Positions 8,295-17,767 of a stretch of DNA of 64,000 bases are shown piece by piece (within the stretch, counting starts at the first letter, position 1; every line of letters begins with the position of its first letter). The translations under genes and the position numbers were made by a program. Below the pieces are notes generated by a model. That model was not told where the DNA came from. It did no database searches and worked only from the letters and a program-made list of their open reading frames with translations. The DNA comes from Candidatus Sumerlaeaceae bacterium. Lineage in GTDB: Bacteria > Sumerlaeota > Sumerlaeia > Sumerlaeales > Sumerlaeaceae. Location of the stretch: contig JAOAAY010000013.1 in the NCBI GenBank assembly GCA_026418615.1, forward strand, positions 1 to 64,000, given 5' to 3'.

Positions 8295-9188
8295 ATGAAA
8301 ACATGTGCACTCATCATCGAGGAAATGCGGCCGAAGCAGTGGACGAAAAATCTGCTGCTGTTCGCGGGTCTTGTCTTTTCGCACAATCTGACCCGGTGGG
8401 AGCGCGTGCTCGAGGCGACGGCCGCCTTCCTGGTGTTTTGCGGACTTTCTGGCGTAGTATATATTTACAATGACATCCGTGATGCGGCCAGTGACCGGCA
8501 ACACCCTCTGAAGCAAAAACGCCCCATAGCCTCGGGGCGGTTACCGGTGTCAACGGCATGGACGGCAGCCGTGACTGTTGCTGCTGCAGCGTTGGGAGGC
8601 AGTTTGCTGCTCAACGCGAAATTTGCCGGCTTGGCGCTGTTGTACTTTTTTATGATGCTCACCTATTCGGCGGTGTTGAAACACCTCGTTATCCTTGACC
8701 TGATGGTCGTCGCCATGGGTTTCGTGATCCGGGCCGTAGCCGGCGTGAAGGCTATCGAGCATGCCGGCGAGACGATTGTGATCACGCCGTGGTTCATCAC
8801 CTGTGTGCTGTTTCTGGCGCTTTTCATCGCTATCTGCAAGCGGCGGCACGAACTGGTGCTGCTGAGCGACGGCGCGCGAAACCACAGGCCCGTGCTCGAG
8901 CACTATTCCACGGCTTTTGTGGATCAAATGGTCAGCGTGGCCACGGCAGCCACGGTGATTTCTTATGCGCTTTATGTAACCCTTGGGGTTTCGCGGACAC
9001 AAGTGCGCCACCCGGAACTCATGATCTGGACGCTGCCCTTCGTGCTATACGGGATTTTCCGCTATCTTTACCTTGCGTACCGCCGCGACGAGGGAGGCGC
9101 GCCGGAGGCATTGCTGTTGCAAGATATTCCACTGCTGGTGAATGTGCTGCTGTGGCTGGCGACGGTCTCGCTTATCTTTTACCTCTGA
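8295..9188 (+). CDS. UbiA-family prenyltransferase, resembling decaprenyl-phosphate phosphoribosyltransferase
   Basis: A 297-residue membrane protein with 8-9 predicted helices. The first Asp-rich motif is NDIRDAASDRQHP, preceded by the N-terminal RPKQWTKNLLLF signature typical of decaprenyl-phosphate 5-phosphoribosyl transferases. The second helix-pair motif, YSAVLKHLVILDLMVVA, also fits that subgroup better than 4-hydroxybenzoate prenyltransferases. The known family enzyme moves phosphoribose onto polyprenyl phosphate at the inner membrane, the first step to a polyprenyl-phospho-pentose donor. No DprE1/DprE2 pair is recognisable nearby, so the later steps are unknown. It overlaps the start of the next gene. 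Confidence 0.78.
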   Translation: MKTCALIIEEMRPKQWTKNLLLFAGLVFSHNLTRWERVLEATAAFLVFCGLSGVVYIYNDIRDAASDRQHPLKQKRPIASGRLPVSTAWTAAVTVAAAALGGSLLLNAKFAGLALLYFFMMLTYSAVLKHLVILDLMVVAMGFVIRAVAGVKAIEHAGETIVITPWFITCVLFLALFIAICKRRHELVLLSDGARNHRPVLEHYSTAFVDQMVSVATAATVISYALYVTLGVSRTQVRHPELMIWTLPFVLYGIFRYLYLAYRRDEGGAPEALLLQDIPLLVNVLLWLATVSLIFYL

Positions 9189-9847
9189 CACTGCGGGTTG
9201 CCGCAGTCGGAAGCGTATTTCTTGCCGCTGTGCCAGTTGGTGCGCAGGACCAAGCCGAGAGCGGGAGCGCATCGCCGACGACAGTAACCCTGCTCGCCTA
9301 TCTGATGGGTTCTGTGGCCGCTCTGATTGTGCTGGTGACGGGGATTTTTGTTTACCTGCTCGTGAAACGCAGCCGCGAACAACGCGCGCGGGAGGCGTTG
9401 GACGAGGCACGCTTTGAGAGCGAGATCCTTGCGGCCATCAAACCGCTTGACGCGGGATCAGGTGCCGCACCACACACGCCGGACGGGACCGCTGACGCGG
9501 GCGCGCCCGTGCTCGACATTGTCGTTCCCACGGCGACCGAAGGCGCACAGGCCCAAGGTGAACCGGGCGACTTGGCCGCTTTGCAGGAGGTCCTCGGCCA
9601 ACTGCGCCGTGCCAACCTTCTTGACGGGTTCGAGACCTATTTGGAACTTCATGGCCGGTCCAAGGGGATGGCCGCCGTGACCTTGCGCGGCGGCAAGAGG
9701 GCTCTGGTGCTTGCGCGTTTGGAATCGGAGGGATTCGTGACTCACCAACTCCGCCGCTACGACTATATCATTTGCGCCGGCGAGGCCGGGCGCCCGGTGC
9801 TGGTCCAGTCGCTGGCTGAATTCATCGCCAGCCGCTTCACGATGTGA
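9152..9847 (+). CDS. Membrane-anchored protein of unknown function
   Basis: About 231 residues. A possible signal peptide (hydrophobic VAAVGSVFLAAVPVGA) is followed by a clear transmembrane helix (LLAYLMGSVAALIVLVTGIF), a basic stop-transfer KRSREQRAR, a low-complexity linker, and an 80-residue C-terminal domain starting near LQEVLGQLRRANLLDGF. I do not recognise that domain. The start is uncertain: GTG 9152 overlaps the prenyltransferase by 37 bases, and no good ribosome-binding site or ATG exists nearer the signal-like region. Its position between the UbiA-family gene and resB suggests envelope work but does not define it. Confidence 0.6.
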   Translation: MAGDGLAYLLPLTLRVAAVGSVFLAAVPVGAQDQAESGSASPTTVTLLAYLMGSVAALIVLVTGIFVYLLVKRSREQRAREALDEARFESEILAAIKPLDAGSGAAPHTPDGTADAGAPVLDIVVPTATEGAQAQGEPGDLAALQEVLGQLRRANLLDGFETYLELHGRSKGMAAVTLRGGKRALVLARLESEGFVTHQLRRYDYIICAGEAGRPVLVQSLAEFIASRFTM

Positions 9848-9956
9848 TTCACGCAGACTCCAGCCGTTGGGGAATAATCGCTCTGTTGCCTGTAGTAGCC
9901 TATGGGTTCCCGTTCATGGCAACCGAACGCTTGTCACAGTTGGTCCAGATATACAG

Positions 9957-11789
9957 ATGACAAAACTCCTGCGCCTGCTCTCGTCGGTGCGGCTGGGCAT
10001 CATCCTCATCATTTTGATAACGGCAGCCTGCATCTACGGTTCGCTGATTGCAGCGCATCCCGAGATGGGAGTAGACTTTGGTCGGGAGTATGTCTTTCAC
10101 ACGCCCTGGTTTCTCGGCCTTATGGGCCTGCTTGCGGTGAACCTGATCCTGTGCTCGTGGGAGAAATCCTACATTGCCCTCACGCTCTACAGGAAAAAGA
10201 ATTTCAAGGGTTCGCCGCGCTTTTATGAGGAGGCCAAACACGGGTATGTGTTGGCTTGGAGCGGGCGAACCGAGGACCTGGAGGCGCTTCTCAAGCGGCG
10301 CTACACTGTCACCCGCCGATCGGGCCACATGCTCTACGCTCAAAAAGGACTGCTCGGCAGGTGCGGCGCGACTATCATTCACATCGGACTGCTCTGGGTC
10401 ATGGCGGCGGGCTACTACCGCATCCTCGCGGACGACTTCGGGTGGGGCGTCTACGACGGCACCATCGTGTTGGCAGAGGGTGAGACCACGAATTCGTATT
10501 TTACCCGCATCAACCGGCTCGACAAATTGGTGGAACGGAACCTGCGCGAAATGGCGCTTCCGTTCCGGTTGCGCGCGCTTGACTTTACTGCGGATTTCCA
10601 TCCGGGCAGCACTGTCGCCCGGTACTACTCATCGCTTGTCGAACTCGATGACGGCCAGCGGTCGCTCATCGGCGAAATCTCCATGAGCAAGCCGCTGCTC
10701 TACCGCGGCTACAAAATCACGCAAAACAGTTATAGCGCCAACGACCGCGTGATCCGCGGTCAGTTTCGAGTGCGTGATCGCGAAACAGGCGCTACCCGCC
10801 TTTTCGATGCTGGTCCCGGAGATCCCGTGCGGCTTGGTCTCCCTGGCCACGACGATCTTTTCTTTGAGACCGCCGCTTTGGAGGCCGACTCGGCCTACCG
10901 GATAGCCAATTTGGCGACCGGCGCGACAGTTGAGGAGGGGCGGATGAGACGGGGTGGCGGTCAGCCTGTATCAGCCAACGACCCGGCCCTGACGGAACGC
11001 CTGCGCGATTCCCGGTACGCTCTGATGATCGCGGCGCTGTTCCCCAATTTTACATTCGACGAAGCGCGGCGCCCGATCACGCGCGACGACAAGTTCGAGA
11101 ATCCGGCTGTGTTCGTGATCGTGTACAAAAATGGGCAACCCAACGGTCAGGTGTGGCTCTTCCATAATCCGCAGGCACAAGCCATTGTCGGCCAGCCGCA
11201 CCCCGAAATATCCATGGTCTTCCGCGACTTTCGCCGGGTGGATGGAGGCTCGACCTCGACGGCGGAGACCCTGATGGATTACGAGATCCAACTGGAGGTC
11301 GAGCAGAAGAGACCGCCGCGCTCTCTCGGCACCTTCTGGGTCAAGCCGGGCGAGGCACTTGAGTTGAGAGAGATCAGCCCGGAAGTGCTCGCAGCCCCGG
11401 CAATCGGCGAGGTCCGGTCCGCGCATGCTGGCAATAATTCAGCCGTGTCTACGGAGAGCGACACCTTGAAAACAACCGCCTCCGATGGAAAATCGGGACG
11501 CTTCGAGGTGGAGTTCCTAGGACGGACCTCCGGCTATGTCACTTTTCTCGGCTACATGAAGGATCCAAGCATCAATTGGATCTATGCGGGCGCGCTCATC
11601 GTCATTGTGGGGACTCTGATCGCCTTCCTGATTCCCTATCGCGAAGTGTGGCTGCTTCACGATCCAACGGCTGGACGGTTGTACATGGCGACACTCGTGC
11701 GTGGGACCTCTCCTGCGGCGCACCGCGAGTTTGACCGGCTCGAAAAGTCGGTCGAGGCCATGCACCGCCCGCCCTCTGAGGGCGAATGA
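9957..11789 (+). CDS. resB: Cytochrome c biogenesis protein ResB/Ccs1
   Basis: A 610-residue protein of the ResB family. Three N-terminal transmembrane helices come first (LLSSVRLGIILIILITAACIYGS is the family's typical opening), then a fourth near residues 140-160 that leads into a large periplasmic domain. A last helix near the C-terminus (INWIYAGALIVIVGTLIAFLIPYREVWLL) completes the usual topology. ResB works with ResC/CcsA to deliver reduced apocytochrome c and heme in system II cytochrome c maturation. The CcsA partner is not in this window. ATG 9957 puts the family's N-terminal motif at the start. It overlaps the next gene by four bases (ATGA). Confidence 0.88.
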   Translation: MTKLLRLLSSVRLGIILIILITAACIYGSLIAAHPEMGVDFGREYVFHTPWFLGLMGLLAVNLILCSWEKSYIALTLYRKKNFKGSPRFYEEAKHGYVLAWSGRTEDLEALLKRRYTVTRRSGHMLYAQKGLLGRCGATIIHIGLLWVMAAGYYRILADDFGWGVYDGTIVLAEGETTNSYFTRINRLDKLVERNLREMALPFRLRALDFTADFHPGSTVARYYSSLVELDDGQRSLIGEISMSKPLLYRGYKITQNSYSANDRVIRGQFRVRDRETGATRLFDAGPGDPVRLGLPGHDDLFFETAALEADSAYRIANLATGATVEEGRMRRGGGQPVSANDPALTERLRDSRYALMIAALFPNFTFDEARRPITRDDKFENPAVFVIVYKNGQPNGQVWLFHNPQAQAIVGQPHPEISMVFRDFRRVDGGSTSTAETLMDYEIQLEVEQKRPPRSLGTFWVKPGEALELREISPEVLAAPAIGEVRSAHAGNNSAVSTESDTLKTTASDGKSGRFEVEFLGRTSGYVTFLGYMKDPSINWIYAGALIVIVGTLIAFLIPYREVWLLHDPTAGRLYMATLVRGTSPAAHREFDRLEKSVEAMHRPPSEGE

Positions 11790-13201
11790 CACGACCGGCA
11801 AAAGGGTACCTTGCCGGCACGATGTGTCCCTCAAGCCCGTCACCCACCATGGCTCAGGTGTTGCGGCAGGAGGGTGTCAAGGTTCTTTCTGTGCAGCCGC
11901 AATCGGCTGCGGCTCGGCTGGGCATGGCCCCCGGAGACACGCTGATTTCGATCAATGGCAAGCCCATCGGGGACATTATTGACTACTGGTTTCATGCAGC
12001 GGCCGAACGCCTGCGCGTGGAATGGGTTGACGCCCGCACGGGCCTCATACGGCGCAAACAGGTCCGCAAGGCCTTTGACGAAAGGCTTGGCTTGGAGTTG
12101 GAGCCGTTTGAGATTCGCCGCTGCAACAACTACTGCGTGTTCTGCTTTGTACACCAGTTGCCCAAAGGATTGCGGCGGGAACTTTACATTAAAGACGAAG
12201 ACTACCGGCTCTCGTTCCTCTACGGCAACTACATCACCGGGACAAACCTCTCCCCTGCCGACAAGGCGAGAATCAAGGAACAGCGGCTCTCGCCGCTGTA
12301 CTTTAGCGTCCACGCGACGGATCAGGCCGTGCGCGAGCGTCTGTTGGCCAAGCGCGACATCGAACCGATTATCCCGTTGTTACAGGACCTGACCGAGGCC
12401 GGCATCTTTGTGCATGCCCAAGTCGTGCTTTGTCCGGGGATCAATGACGGTGAAATTCTGGAAAAAACCGCTTTTGATCTCGCATCACTCCATCCCCGCC
12501 TCGAGTCGGTGGCCATTGTCCCTGTTGGGTTGACGGATCACCGTGAGCGACTGCCCGAACTCCAGCCTGTGACAGCCGAATACGCCCGCGCCTTCCTTGA
12601 CGAATGCAAGCGGCTTCAACGCCGCATCTTGAAAAAACATGGTCATCCCGTCATCTTTCCAAGCGATGAGTTCTTCCTCATTGCCGGACTCGAACCACCG
12701 TCTTACCGACAGTATCCCGAAATTCCGCAACTGGCAAATGGTGTCGGGATGGTGTACCGCCTGTACAAAGAGTTGGACGCGCTGTTGGCGGATCTGCCCG
12801 ACCGTCTGCCCCAGCCCCGACGAGTGGCCGCGGTGACGACGCCGCTTGGGCTAAAAGTCCTCGGGCGGCTTCGCGATGCGGTGAATGCGCGCGTTCAAGG
12901 TCTTCAGTTCGACCTTCTGCCCATGGAAAATTCGCTTTTTGGGAAGGGCATCACGGTATCCGGTTTATTGCCGGGTGCGGATTTTGCGCGCGCCATGAAG
13001 GAGCACCCCGGGTATGATCGCTATCTGGTGCCGGAAAACTCCCTGAGGCCTTGGGATAGGCGTTTTCTTGATGACATGCTTTTGACCGACTTAGTGGCCG
13101 CGGCTCCGGCCGAGGTGGCGATTGGAGGCGAGACAGCCGAGAGTATCCTCGATGCCATTTTGGGAGATCCGCTGCCACCGCCGGCGGCAAGCAGCCTCTG
13201 A
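11786..13201 (+). CDS. DUF512 radical SAM protein with N-terminal PDZ domain
   Basis: A 471-residue protein. A PDZ-like module at about residues 30-70 (VQPQSAAARLGMAPGDTLISINGKPIGD) is followed by a radical SAM domain with C113-x3-C117-x2-C120 for the 4Fe-4S cluster, then a C-terminal DUF512 domain. Proteins of this build are conserved in cyanobacteria, clostridia and others; their reaction is not established. The start codon overlaps the resB stop, so the two are probably co-translated, but any role in cytochrome maturation would be speculation. An internal ATG at 11849 is the alternative start. Confidence 0.88.
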   Translation: MTRPAKGYLAGTMCPSSPSPTMAQVLRQEGVKVLSVQPQSAAARLGMAPGDTLISINGKPIGDIIDYWFHAAAERLRVEWVDARTGLIRRKQVRKAFDERLGLELEPFEIRRCNNYCVFCFVHQLPKGLRRELYIKDEDYRLSFLYGNYITGTNLSPADKARIKEQRLSPLYFSVHATDQAVRERLLAKRDIEPIIPLLQDLTEAGIFVHAQVVLCPGINDGEILEKTAFDLASLHPRLESVAIVPVGLTDHRERLPELQPVTAEYARAFLDECKRLQRRILKKHGHPVIFPSDEFFLIAGLEPPSYRQYPEIPQLANGVGMVYRLYKELDALLADLPDRLPQPRRVAAVTTPLGLKVLGRLRDAVNARVQGLQFDLLPMENSLFGKGITVSGLLPGADFARAMKEHPGYDRYLVPENSLRPWDRRFLDDMLLTDLVAAAPAEVAIGGETAESILDAILGDPLPPPAASSL

Positions 13202-13208
13202 GCCGGGA

Positions 13209-14753
13209 CTACTGCACTTGCCTGCGCAACTTGGCGGGGAGGATCTTCAACTGCTCGCGATATTTGGCTACCGTCCGGCGGGCGATGTTGATACCGCGCG
13301 CCTGAATCATTTCAGCCAACTTTTGGTCACTAAGCGGATGCCGCGGATCTTCACTGTCCACCAATTGCCGTAACAAGTCTTTAATGGCCGTGCTACTGGC
13401 CTCTTCGCCCGAATCCATCTCCAGACCGGGGCTGAAGAAGTACTTCAACTCGAAGATGCCGCGCGGCGTCTCGATGTACTTGCCCGAGGTGACGCGGGCA
13501 ACTGTGGACTCATGCATCTCGACAACTTCGGCGATTTCTTTGAGCGTCAGCGGGCGCAGATAGCGGGTGCCTTTCTCGAGAAAGTCGCGCTGGAAATTCA
13601 TGATGGCTTCGCAGACTTTCAGGATCGTGCTTTTTCGCTTTTCGATGTTTTTCATGAGCCAGACCGCGTTGCGGTACTTTTCCTGGGCGAACTCCTTTTC
13701 TTTGCCATCTCCGATCGCTCCCTCCAGCAGGAGGGATTGATAATAGCGGTTGATGCGCAAACCAGCCGTGCGGCCTTCATTCAGAAAAATCATGTACTTG
13801 TCATCAACTTTTTTCACGATGACATCGGGCACAATGTAACGCACCTGCTCCCCTGACCGGGCCTTGCCCGGTTTTGGCTCCAGTTGCGAGACCATTTGAA
13901 AGATTTCGTGAATCCGCGCGACATCCACCTTCAGTTCTCGGGCCAGTTCGCGGAATTTCTTTTTCTGCAGCAGGTCGAAATGGTGTGTCAGGATTTTGTA
14001 GGCGAGAGGATCCTTGACACCTCGGGCCCGCAACTGGATGCGCAAGCACTCCGCCAGGTCGCGCGCGCCCACCCCAACGGGTTCAAAAGTCTGCACAACA
14101 GCGAGGACTTGTTCTACTTGCTCCACCGTGCATCCTAGGTCGCCGGCCAGTTCGGCTAACGGCACACGCAAGTAGCCATCGTCGTCTATATTGCCTATGA
14201 TATACTCACCGATGCGCCGCTGCTCGTCGCTGATGGGCGCCACTCCCAGTTGCCACTTGAGCGACGAGTAGAGGCTCTGGGGCGCCGAGGTGTACTCGGT
14301 GAAGTCACGCTCCTCCTCAGAGGAATCGTGGTGAGCGTAAACCACATTTTCTGCCCCATCGTAATACTCATCCCAATTCACATCAACATCGTCAAAGTGT
14401 TCGACGGACTCGGGAGCGGACGGTTCTTGCACATAATCAGGGTTTGCAACGACTTCAAACTGTTCGATTTCGGCCGCCGGTGACAGGTCAGTGGGCTGGT
14501 CCTCGGGCGACTCGGCCGCATTCTCTTCGGTTGCATCGTCCTCTGCAGATGGTTCCTCAGAGGTCTCCTCCTCCCCTGCTTCACCCTCCTCAGCGATTTC
14601 CAAGAACGGATTCTCAAGCATTTCCGTGGTCGCTAATTGCTCAAGTTCCATGGCCGACATCTGCAGCAGTTTGATAGACTGCTGCATCTGCTGGGTCATG
14701 ACGAGACGGTGCTCTTGCCTCAATCGCTGTTCTTGGTGGAGTGACAGAGCCAT
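13209..14753 (-). CDS. rpoN: RNA polymerase sigma-54 factor RpoN
   Basis: A 514-residue sigma-54. Region I is Gln/Leu-rich (MTQQMQQSIKLLQMSAMELEQL) and contacts activator and core. An acidic region II of unusual length (about residues 50-150, rich in Glu/Asp) follows. The core-binding domain and a helix-turn-helix (EMHESTVARVTSGKYIETPRG) come next. The C-terminal RpoN box, ARRTVAKYRE, recognises the -24 element. It directs transcription that depends on AAA+ enhancer-binding proteins, none of which is encoded in this window. It ends seven bases from the convergent DUF512 gene, so neither has room for its own terminator. Confidence 0.96.
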   Translation of the reverse strand: MALSLHQEQRLRQEHRLVMTQQMQQSIKLLQMSAMELEQLATTEMLENPFLEIAEEGEAGEEETSEEPSAEDDATEENAAESPEDQPTDLSPAAEIEQFEVVANPDYVQEPSAPESVEHFDDVDVNWDEYYDGAENVVYAHHDSSEEERDFTEYTSAPQSLYSSLKWQLGVAPISDEQRRIGEYIIGNIDDDGYLRVPLAELAGDLGCTVEQVEQVLAVVQTFEPVGVGARDLAECLRIQLRARGVKDPLAYKILTHHFDLLQKKKFRELARELKVDVARIHEIFQMVSQLEPKPGKARSGEQVRYIVPDVIVKKVDDKYMIFLNEGRTAGLRINRYYQSLLLEGAIGDGKEKEFAQEKYRNAVWLMKNIEKRKSTILKVCEAIMNFQRDFLEKGTRYLRPLTLKEIAEVVEMHESTVARVTSGKYIETPRGIFELKYFFSPGLEMDSGEEASSTAIKDLLRQLVDSEDPRHPLSDQKLAEMIQARGINIARRTVAKYREQLKILPAKLRRQVQ

Positions 14754-14971
14754 TTTCTCGTTACACTTCGAGTCCTTGGAAAAATGAGCAGACGGCCGCC
14801 AACGATGGGAGCATGGTCGGTAAGTCTAACATTTAGAGCATTTCATTTGCCGGGTTCATTTTTCAAGCAAATCCTGTGCCATGATCTACAGTCGGGCTTG
14901 CCGCGTCTTTACTCGGTCATGCATTTCAATCAAGGGTTGCCTCTGTGTTCTGGTCTGCCGGATGGTGAGGT

Positions 14972-15982
14972 ATGCGGCTGAACTCGGACAATAACAACGC
15001 AAGTGCACCTCGTGAAGGGCGACGCTGGCCGGCGCATTTGTTGGTCGTCGGTTTGGTCGCGTTGGCAGCACAAGTGGTCATGGTGCTGGCGGCCCGCCAG
15101 TATCAGGCCGAGGCTCTCATCTCGATCAGCGACCAAATGAAGCGTCAAAAGTTGTACTCCCGTGGTTACGATGCGGCTTTGCAGTCAGTGGGGCTTTACC
15201 CGTTTACAGGCTACGGCTATTATTTTGCGGCGGATCACGCGGCTTTGCTTGCGCGCCCGGAAGAGGCGGCACGATTGTTGGATCGGGCAGAGCCTTTCAT
15301 GCCGCATTTGCCGCAGTTGTTGCGCTTTCGCGGCCAGATTCTCCACAAGCGGCGAGAGTACGCCGAGGCTGCCGTGGCCCTGGCGCGTTACCTCAAGATG
15401 GATCCTCAACCGGCCGGGTCTGCGGGTCAATTTATTGATTTGCTTGCCCAGTGCTTGTACCGGTCCAATCAGCCGGCCGGCGCAACGATCGAACTCAACC
15501 GGGCGGAGAGTTATGCCGAGTACAGAGAGGTCAGCCTCCACGCCCGGGCTATCAACGCCGTCATGCTGCGTCAGCCGGCTATGGCTCTGGCTCTGATGCG
15601 CCGGTGTGAGCCTCCTGCAGGCGGATCGGACCCTGTTGACCCCAAGGAGTTGTTCTCGGCTGCCGCCTCCGCCCAGCGCCTCGACACCATGTCAGAGGTG
15701 CTCGAAAAATACCGGCGCGAAGCGCCCCTGTCGCCCGCCATGAACAAGGTTTTGGCCCTAGGTTATGTGAAGGCCGGGCGGGCTTCTGACGGTCTTATGC
15801 TCCTTCAACTGTTGGCCGGCCAAATGCCAGAGGACCCCGAGGTGTGGCTGTTATTGGGCGATATCAGCATTGAGATGCAGCGCCGGGATTGGGCAGCCTC
15901 GTTTTACAAGGAACACCTGCGCCGACTTCCCGAGTCCCCGTTTGCCGCCGAGATTGAGGCGAAACTCGGAACCAAGCCGTGA
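14972..15982 (+). CDS. TPR protein with N-terminal transmembrane anchor
   Basis: A 336-residue protein with a short charged N-terminus, one transmembrane helix (about residues 21-42, AHLLVVGLVALAAQVVMVLAA) and then several TPR-like helical pairs, for example AAVALARYLKMDP and EVWLLLGDISIEMQRRDWAASFYKEHL. The repeats should face the periplasm or be exported, assuming the usual positive-inside rule. GTGAGG lies close before ATG 14972. It stands alone between rpoN (divergent) and glyA (convergent, six bases away). It probably scaffolds other proteins; no partner can be named. Confidence 0.75.
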   Translation: MRLNSDNNNASAPREGRRWPAHLLVVGLVALAAQVVMVLAARQYQAEALISISDQMKRQKLYSRGYDAALQSVGLYPFTGYGYYFAADHAALLARPEEAARLLDRAEPFMPHLPQLLRFRGQILHKRREYAEAAVALARYLKMDPQPAGSAGQFIDLLAQCLYRSNQPAGATIELNRAESYAEYREVSLHARAINAVMLRQPAMALALMRRCEPPAGGSDPVDPKELFSAAASAQRLDTMSEVLEKYRREAPLSPAMNKVLALGYVKAGRASDGLMLLQLLAGQMPEDPEVWLLLGDISIEMQRRDWAASFYKEHLRRLPESPFAAEIEAKLGTKP

Positions 15983-15988
15983 GGAATT

Positions 15989-17251
15989 TTAATCGGCCTG
16001 ATGCAAAGGGAAATGGGCCGTCATCTCCGCGACAGCGGCGCGGGTCCGCTGACGCAACTTTTCGTCCTGGAGATTTTTGAGCACTGCTGCGATCCAGCCG
16101 GCAATGGTCCGCATGTCATCGGGGCCGAACCCGCGCGTGGTCAGCGCCGGCGTGCCCAGCCGGATGCCGCTCGACTCGGCGGGTTTTCTCGTGTCAAAGG
16201 GGATCATGTTCTTGTTGCAGGTGATCCCGGCCTCCTCCAGCGCGGTCTCTGCCTGCTTGCCGCTGATCCCAAGTGGTGTCACATCCACCAACAGCACATG
16301 CGAGTCTGTGCCGCCGCTGACGAGGCGCATGCCCTCCGCGGCCAATCGCTCGCCGAGGACCTTTGCATTCTCCACGACACGCGCTGCATAGCGCCTGAAC
16401 GATGGCTTCAACGCCTCCCCAAAGCAGACGGCTTTTGCCGCAATAACATGCATGAGCGGGCCGCCTTGAATGCCCGGAAACACCATTTTGTCGACGGCCT
16501 TCGCGTACTGCTGGCGGCACAGGATGATGCCGGCGCGCGGCCCGCGCAGCGTCTTATGCGTGGTCGAGGTCACAAAGTCGGCATGCGGCACCGGGGATTC
16601 GTAAACGCCGCCCGCGACGAGCCCGGCATAATGCGCCATGTCCACCATGAAAAGGGCGCCTGTTTCCGCGGCAATTTCCGCGAATCGCGCAAAATTGATC
16701 TGCCGCGGATAGGCGCTCGCGCCGGCCACGATCAGGCGAGGTTTGTGTTCGCGGGCCAAAGCAGCGACTTGGTCATAGTCAATAGTTTCCGTGTCGCGAC
16801 GGACGCCGTACGACACGACATTGTACATGATGCCGGAAAAGTTCACTTTTGAACCATGGGTCAGATGCCCGCCATGGGCGAGATCCATTCCAAGAAAAGT
16901 GTCTCCCGGCTTCATCTGGGAAAAGAAGACGGCCATGTTGGCCTGGGCGCCGGAATGCGGTTGGACATTGGCATGATCGGCACCAAACAGGCGCTTGGCG
17001 CGCTCGATGGCAAGCGACTCGGCGATGTCCACATGCGCGCAGCCACCGTAGTAGCGTTTGCCGGGCAAACCCTCGGCATATTTGTTGGTCAGTACGCTGC
17101 CCTGTGCCTCGAGAACCGCGTCGCTGACGAAATTCTCGCTCGCGATCATCTCGAGGGTTCCCGTCTGCCGGCGCTTCTCGGCCTCGATGGCTTCGAAGAT
17201 TTCCGGATCGGAGTGCGCCAACGCGCTGGCGGCTTCGTGTACCTGTGTCAT
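15989..17251 (-). CDS. glyA: Serine hydroxymethyltransferase
   Basis: A 420-residue PLP enzyme that interconverts serine and tetrahydrofolate with glycine and 5,10-methylene-THF. It has the family length and the active-site motif [12 protein letters not shown], with the PLP lysine at 233. The N-terminal signature [17 protein letters not shown] and the KRYYGG segment are intact. Its start codon overlaps the rpiB stop by four bases, so the two are co-transcribed, linking one-carbon supply to pentose phosphate metabolism by position only. Confidence 0.97.
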   Translation of the reverse strand: MTQVHEAASALAHSDPEIFEAIEAEKRRQTGTLEMIASENFVSDAVLEAQGSVLTNKYAEGLPGKRYYGGCAHVDIAESLAIERAKRLFGADHANVQPHSGAQANMAVFFSQMKPGDTFLGMDLAHGGHLTHGSKVNFSGIMYNVVSYGVRRDTETIDYDQVAALAREHKPRLIVAGASAYPRQINFARFAEIAAETGALFMVDMAHYAGLVAGGVYESPVPHADFVTSTTHKTLRGPRAGIILCRQQYAKAVDKMVFPGIQGGPLMHVIAAKAVCFGEALKPSFRRYAARVVENAKVLGERLAAEGMRLVSGGTDSHVLLVDVTPLGISGKQAETALEEAGITCNKNMIPFDTRKPAESSGIRLGTPALTTRGFGPDDMRTIAGWIAAVLKNLQDEKLRQRTRAAVAEMTAHFPLHQAD

Positions 17252-17730
17252 GTGGCTGTTTCCTGTGATTGTTTGGCAGTTGATGTGTCTTCCGGCAGTG
17301 AATCGAGTTTTTCGACGCGTCGCTGATGACGCCCGCCATCAAACGGGGTGTTGATCCAAGTCTCCAGTATCTTCAGGTTGAGTTCAAGGGGCTGATTGCG
17401 CGCGCGCAGAGCGAGGCAATTGGCGTCATTGTGCCTGCGGCTCATTTCGGCAGCGAACAAATCGGTTGCCAGCGCGCACCGGACGCCACGGTAGCGGTTA
17501 GCGGCCATGCTCATGCCGATGCCGCTGCCGCAAACGAGCACGGCAGCGTCCACCTCGCCGCTCTGAAGGGCGCGCATGGCCGGCGCGGCAAAGTCCGGAT
17601 AATCCACAGACTCCTCCGTGGCGGCGCCGAAGTCGAGAACCTCGAACCCGAGTTCCTGCAGCCGCTTCAGAAGCGCTTCGCGCTGCCCGATGGCGGCGTG
17701 GTCGTTGGAGAAAGCGATCTTCCGGGGCAT
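17248..17730 (-). CDS. rpiB: Ribose-5-phosphate isomerase B
   Basis: A 160-residue RpiB/LacAB-family isomerase that converts ribose-5-phosphate to ribulose-5-phosphate in the pentose phosphate pathway. The opening SNDHAA corresponds to the conserved Asp-His of the ring-opening site. The catalytic Cys67 sits in [14 protein letters not shown], and the phosphate-binding Arg residues follow in [15 protein letters not shown]. The last 15 or so residues are a polar tail not usually present. It leads the rpiB-glyA operon. Confidence 0.95.
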   Translation of the reverse strand: MPRKIAFSNDHAAIGQREALLKRLQELGFEVLDFGAATEESVDYPDFAAPAMRALQSGEVDAAVLVCGSGIGMSMAANRYRGVRCALATDLFAAEMSRRHNDANCLALRARNQPLELNLKILETWINTPFDGGRHQRRVEKLDSLPEDTSTAKQSQETAT

Positions 17731-17767
17731 GGGCTGATCTTCTTTTCGTTAGCCTTCCCTGTCGCGG

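Noticed and set aside
8789-9151. Long upstream extension of the unknown membrane protein frame into the prenyltransferase gene
   Set aside because: It overlaps the well-supported UbiA-family gene by about 400 bases and encodes no recognisable protein features before the signal-like segment.
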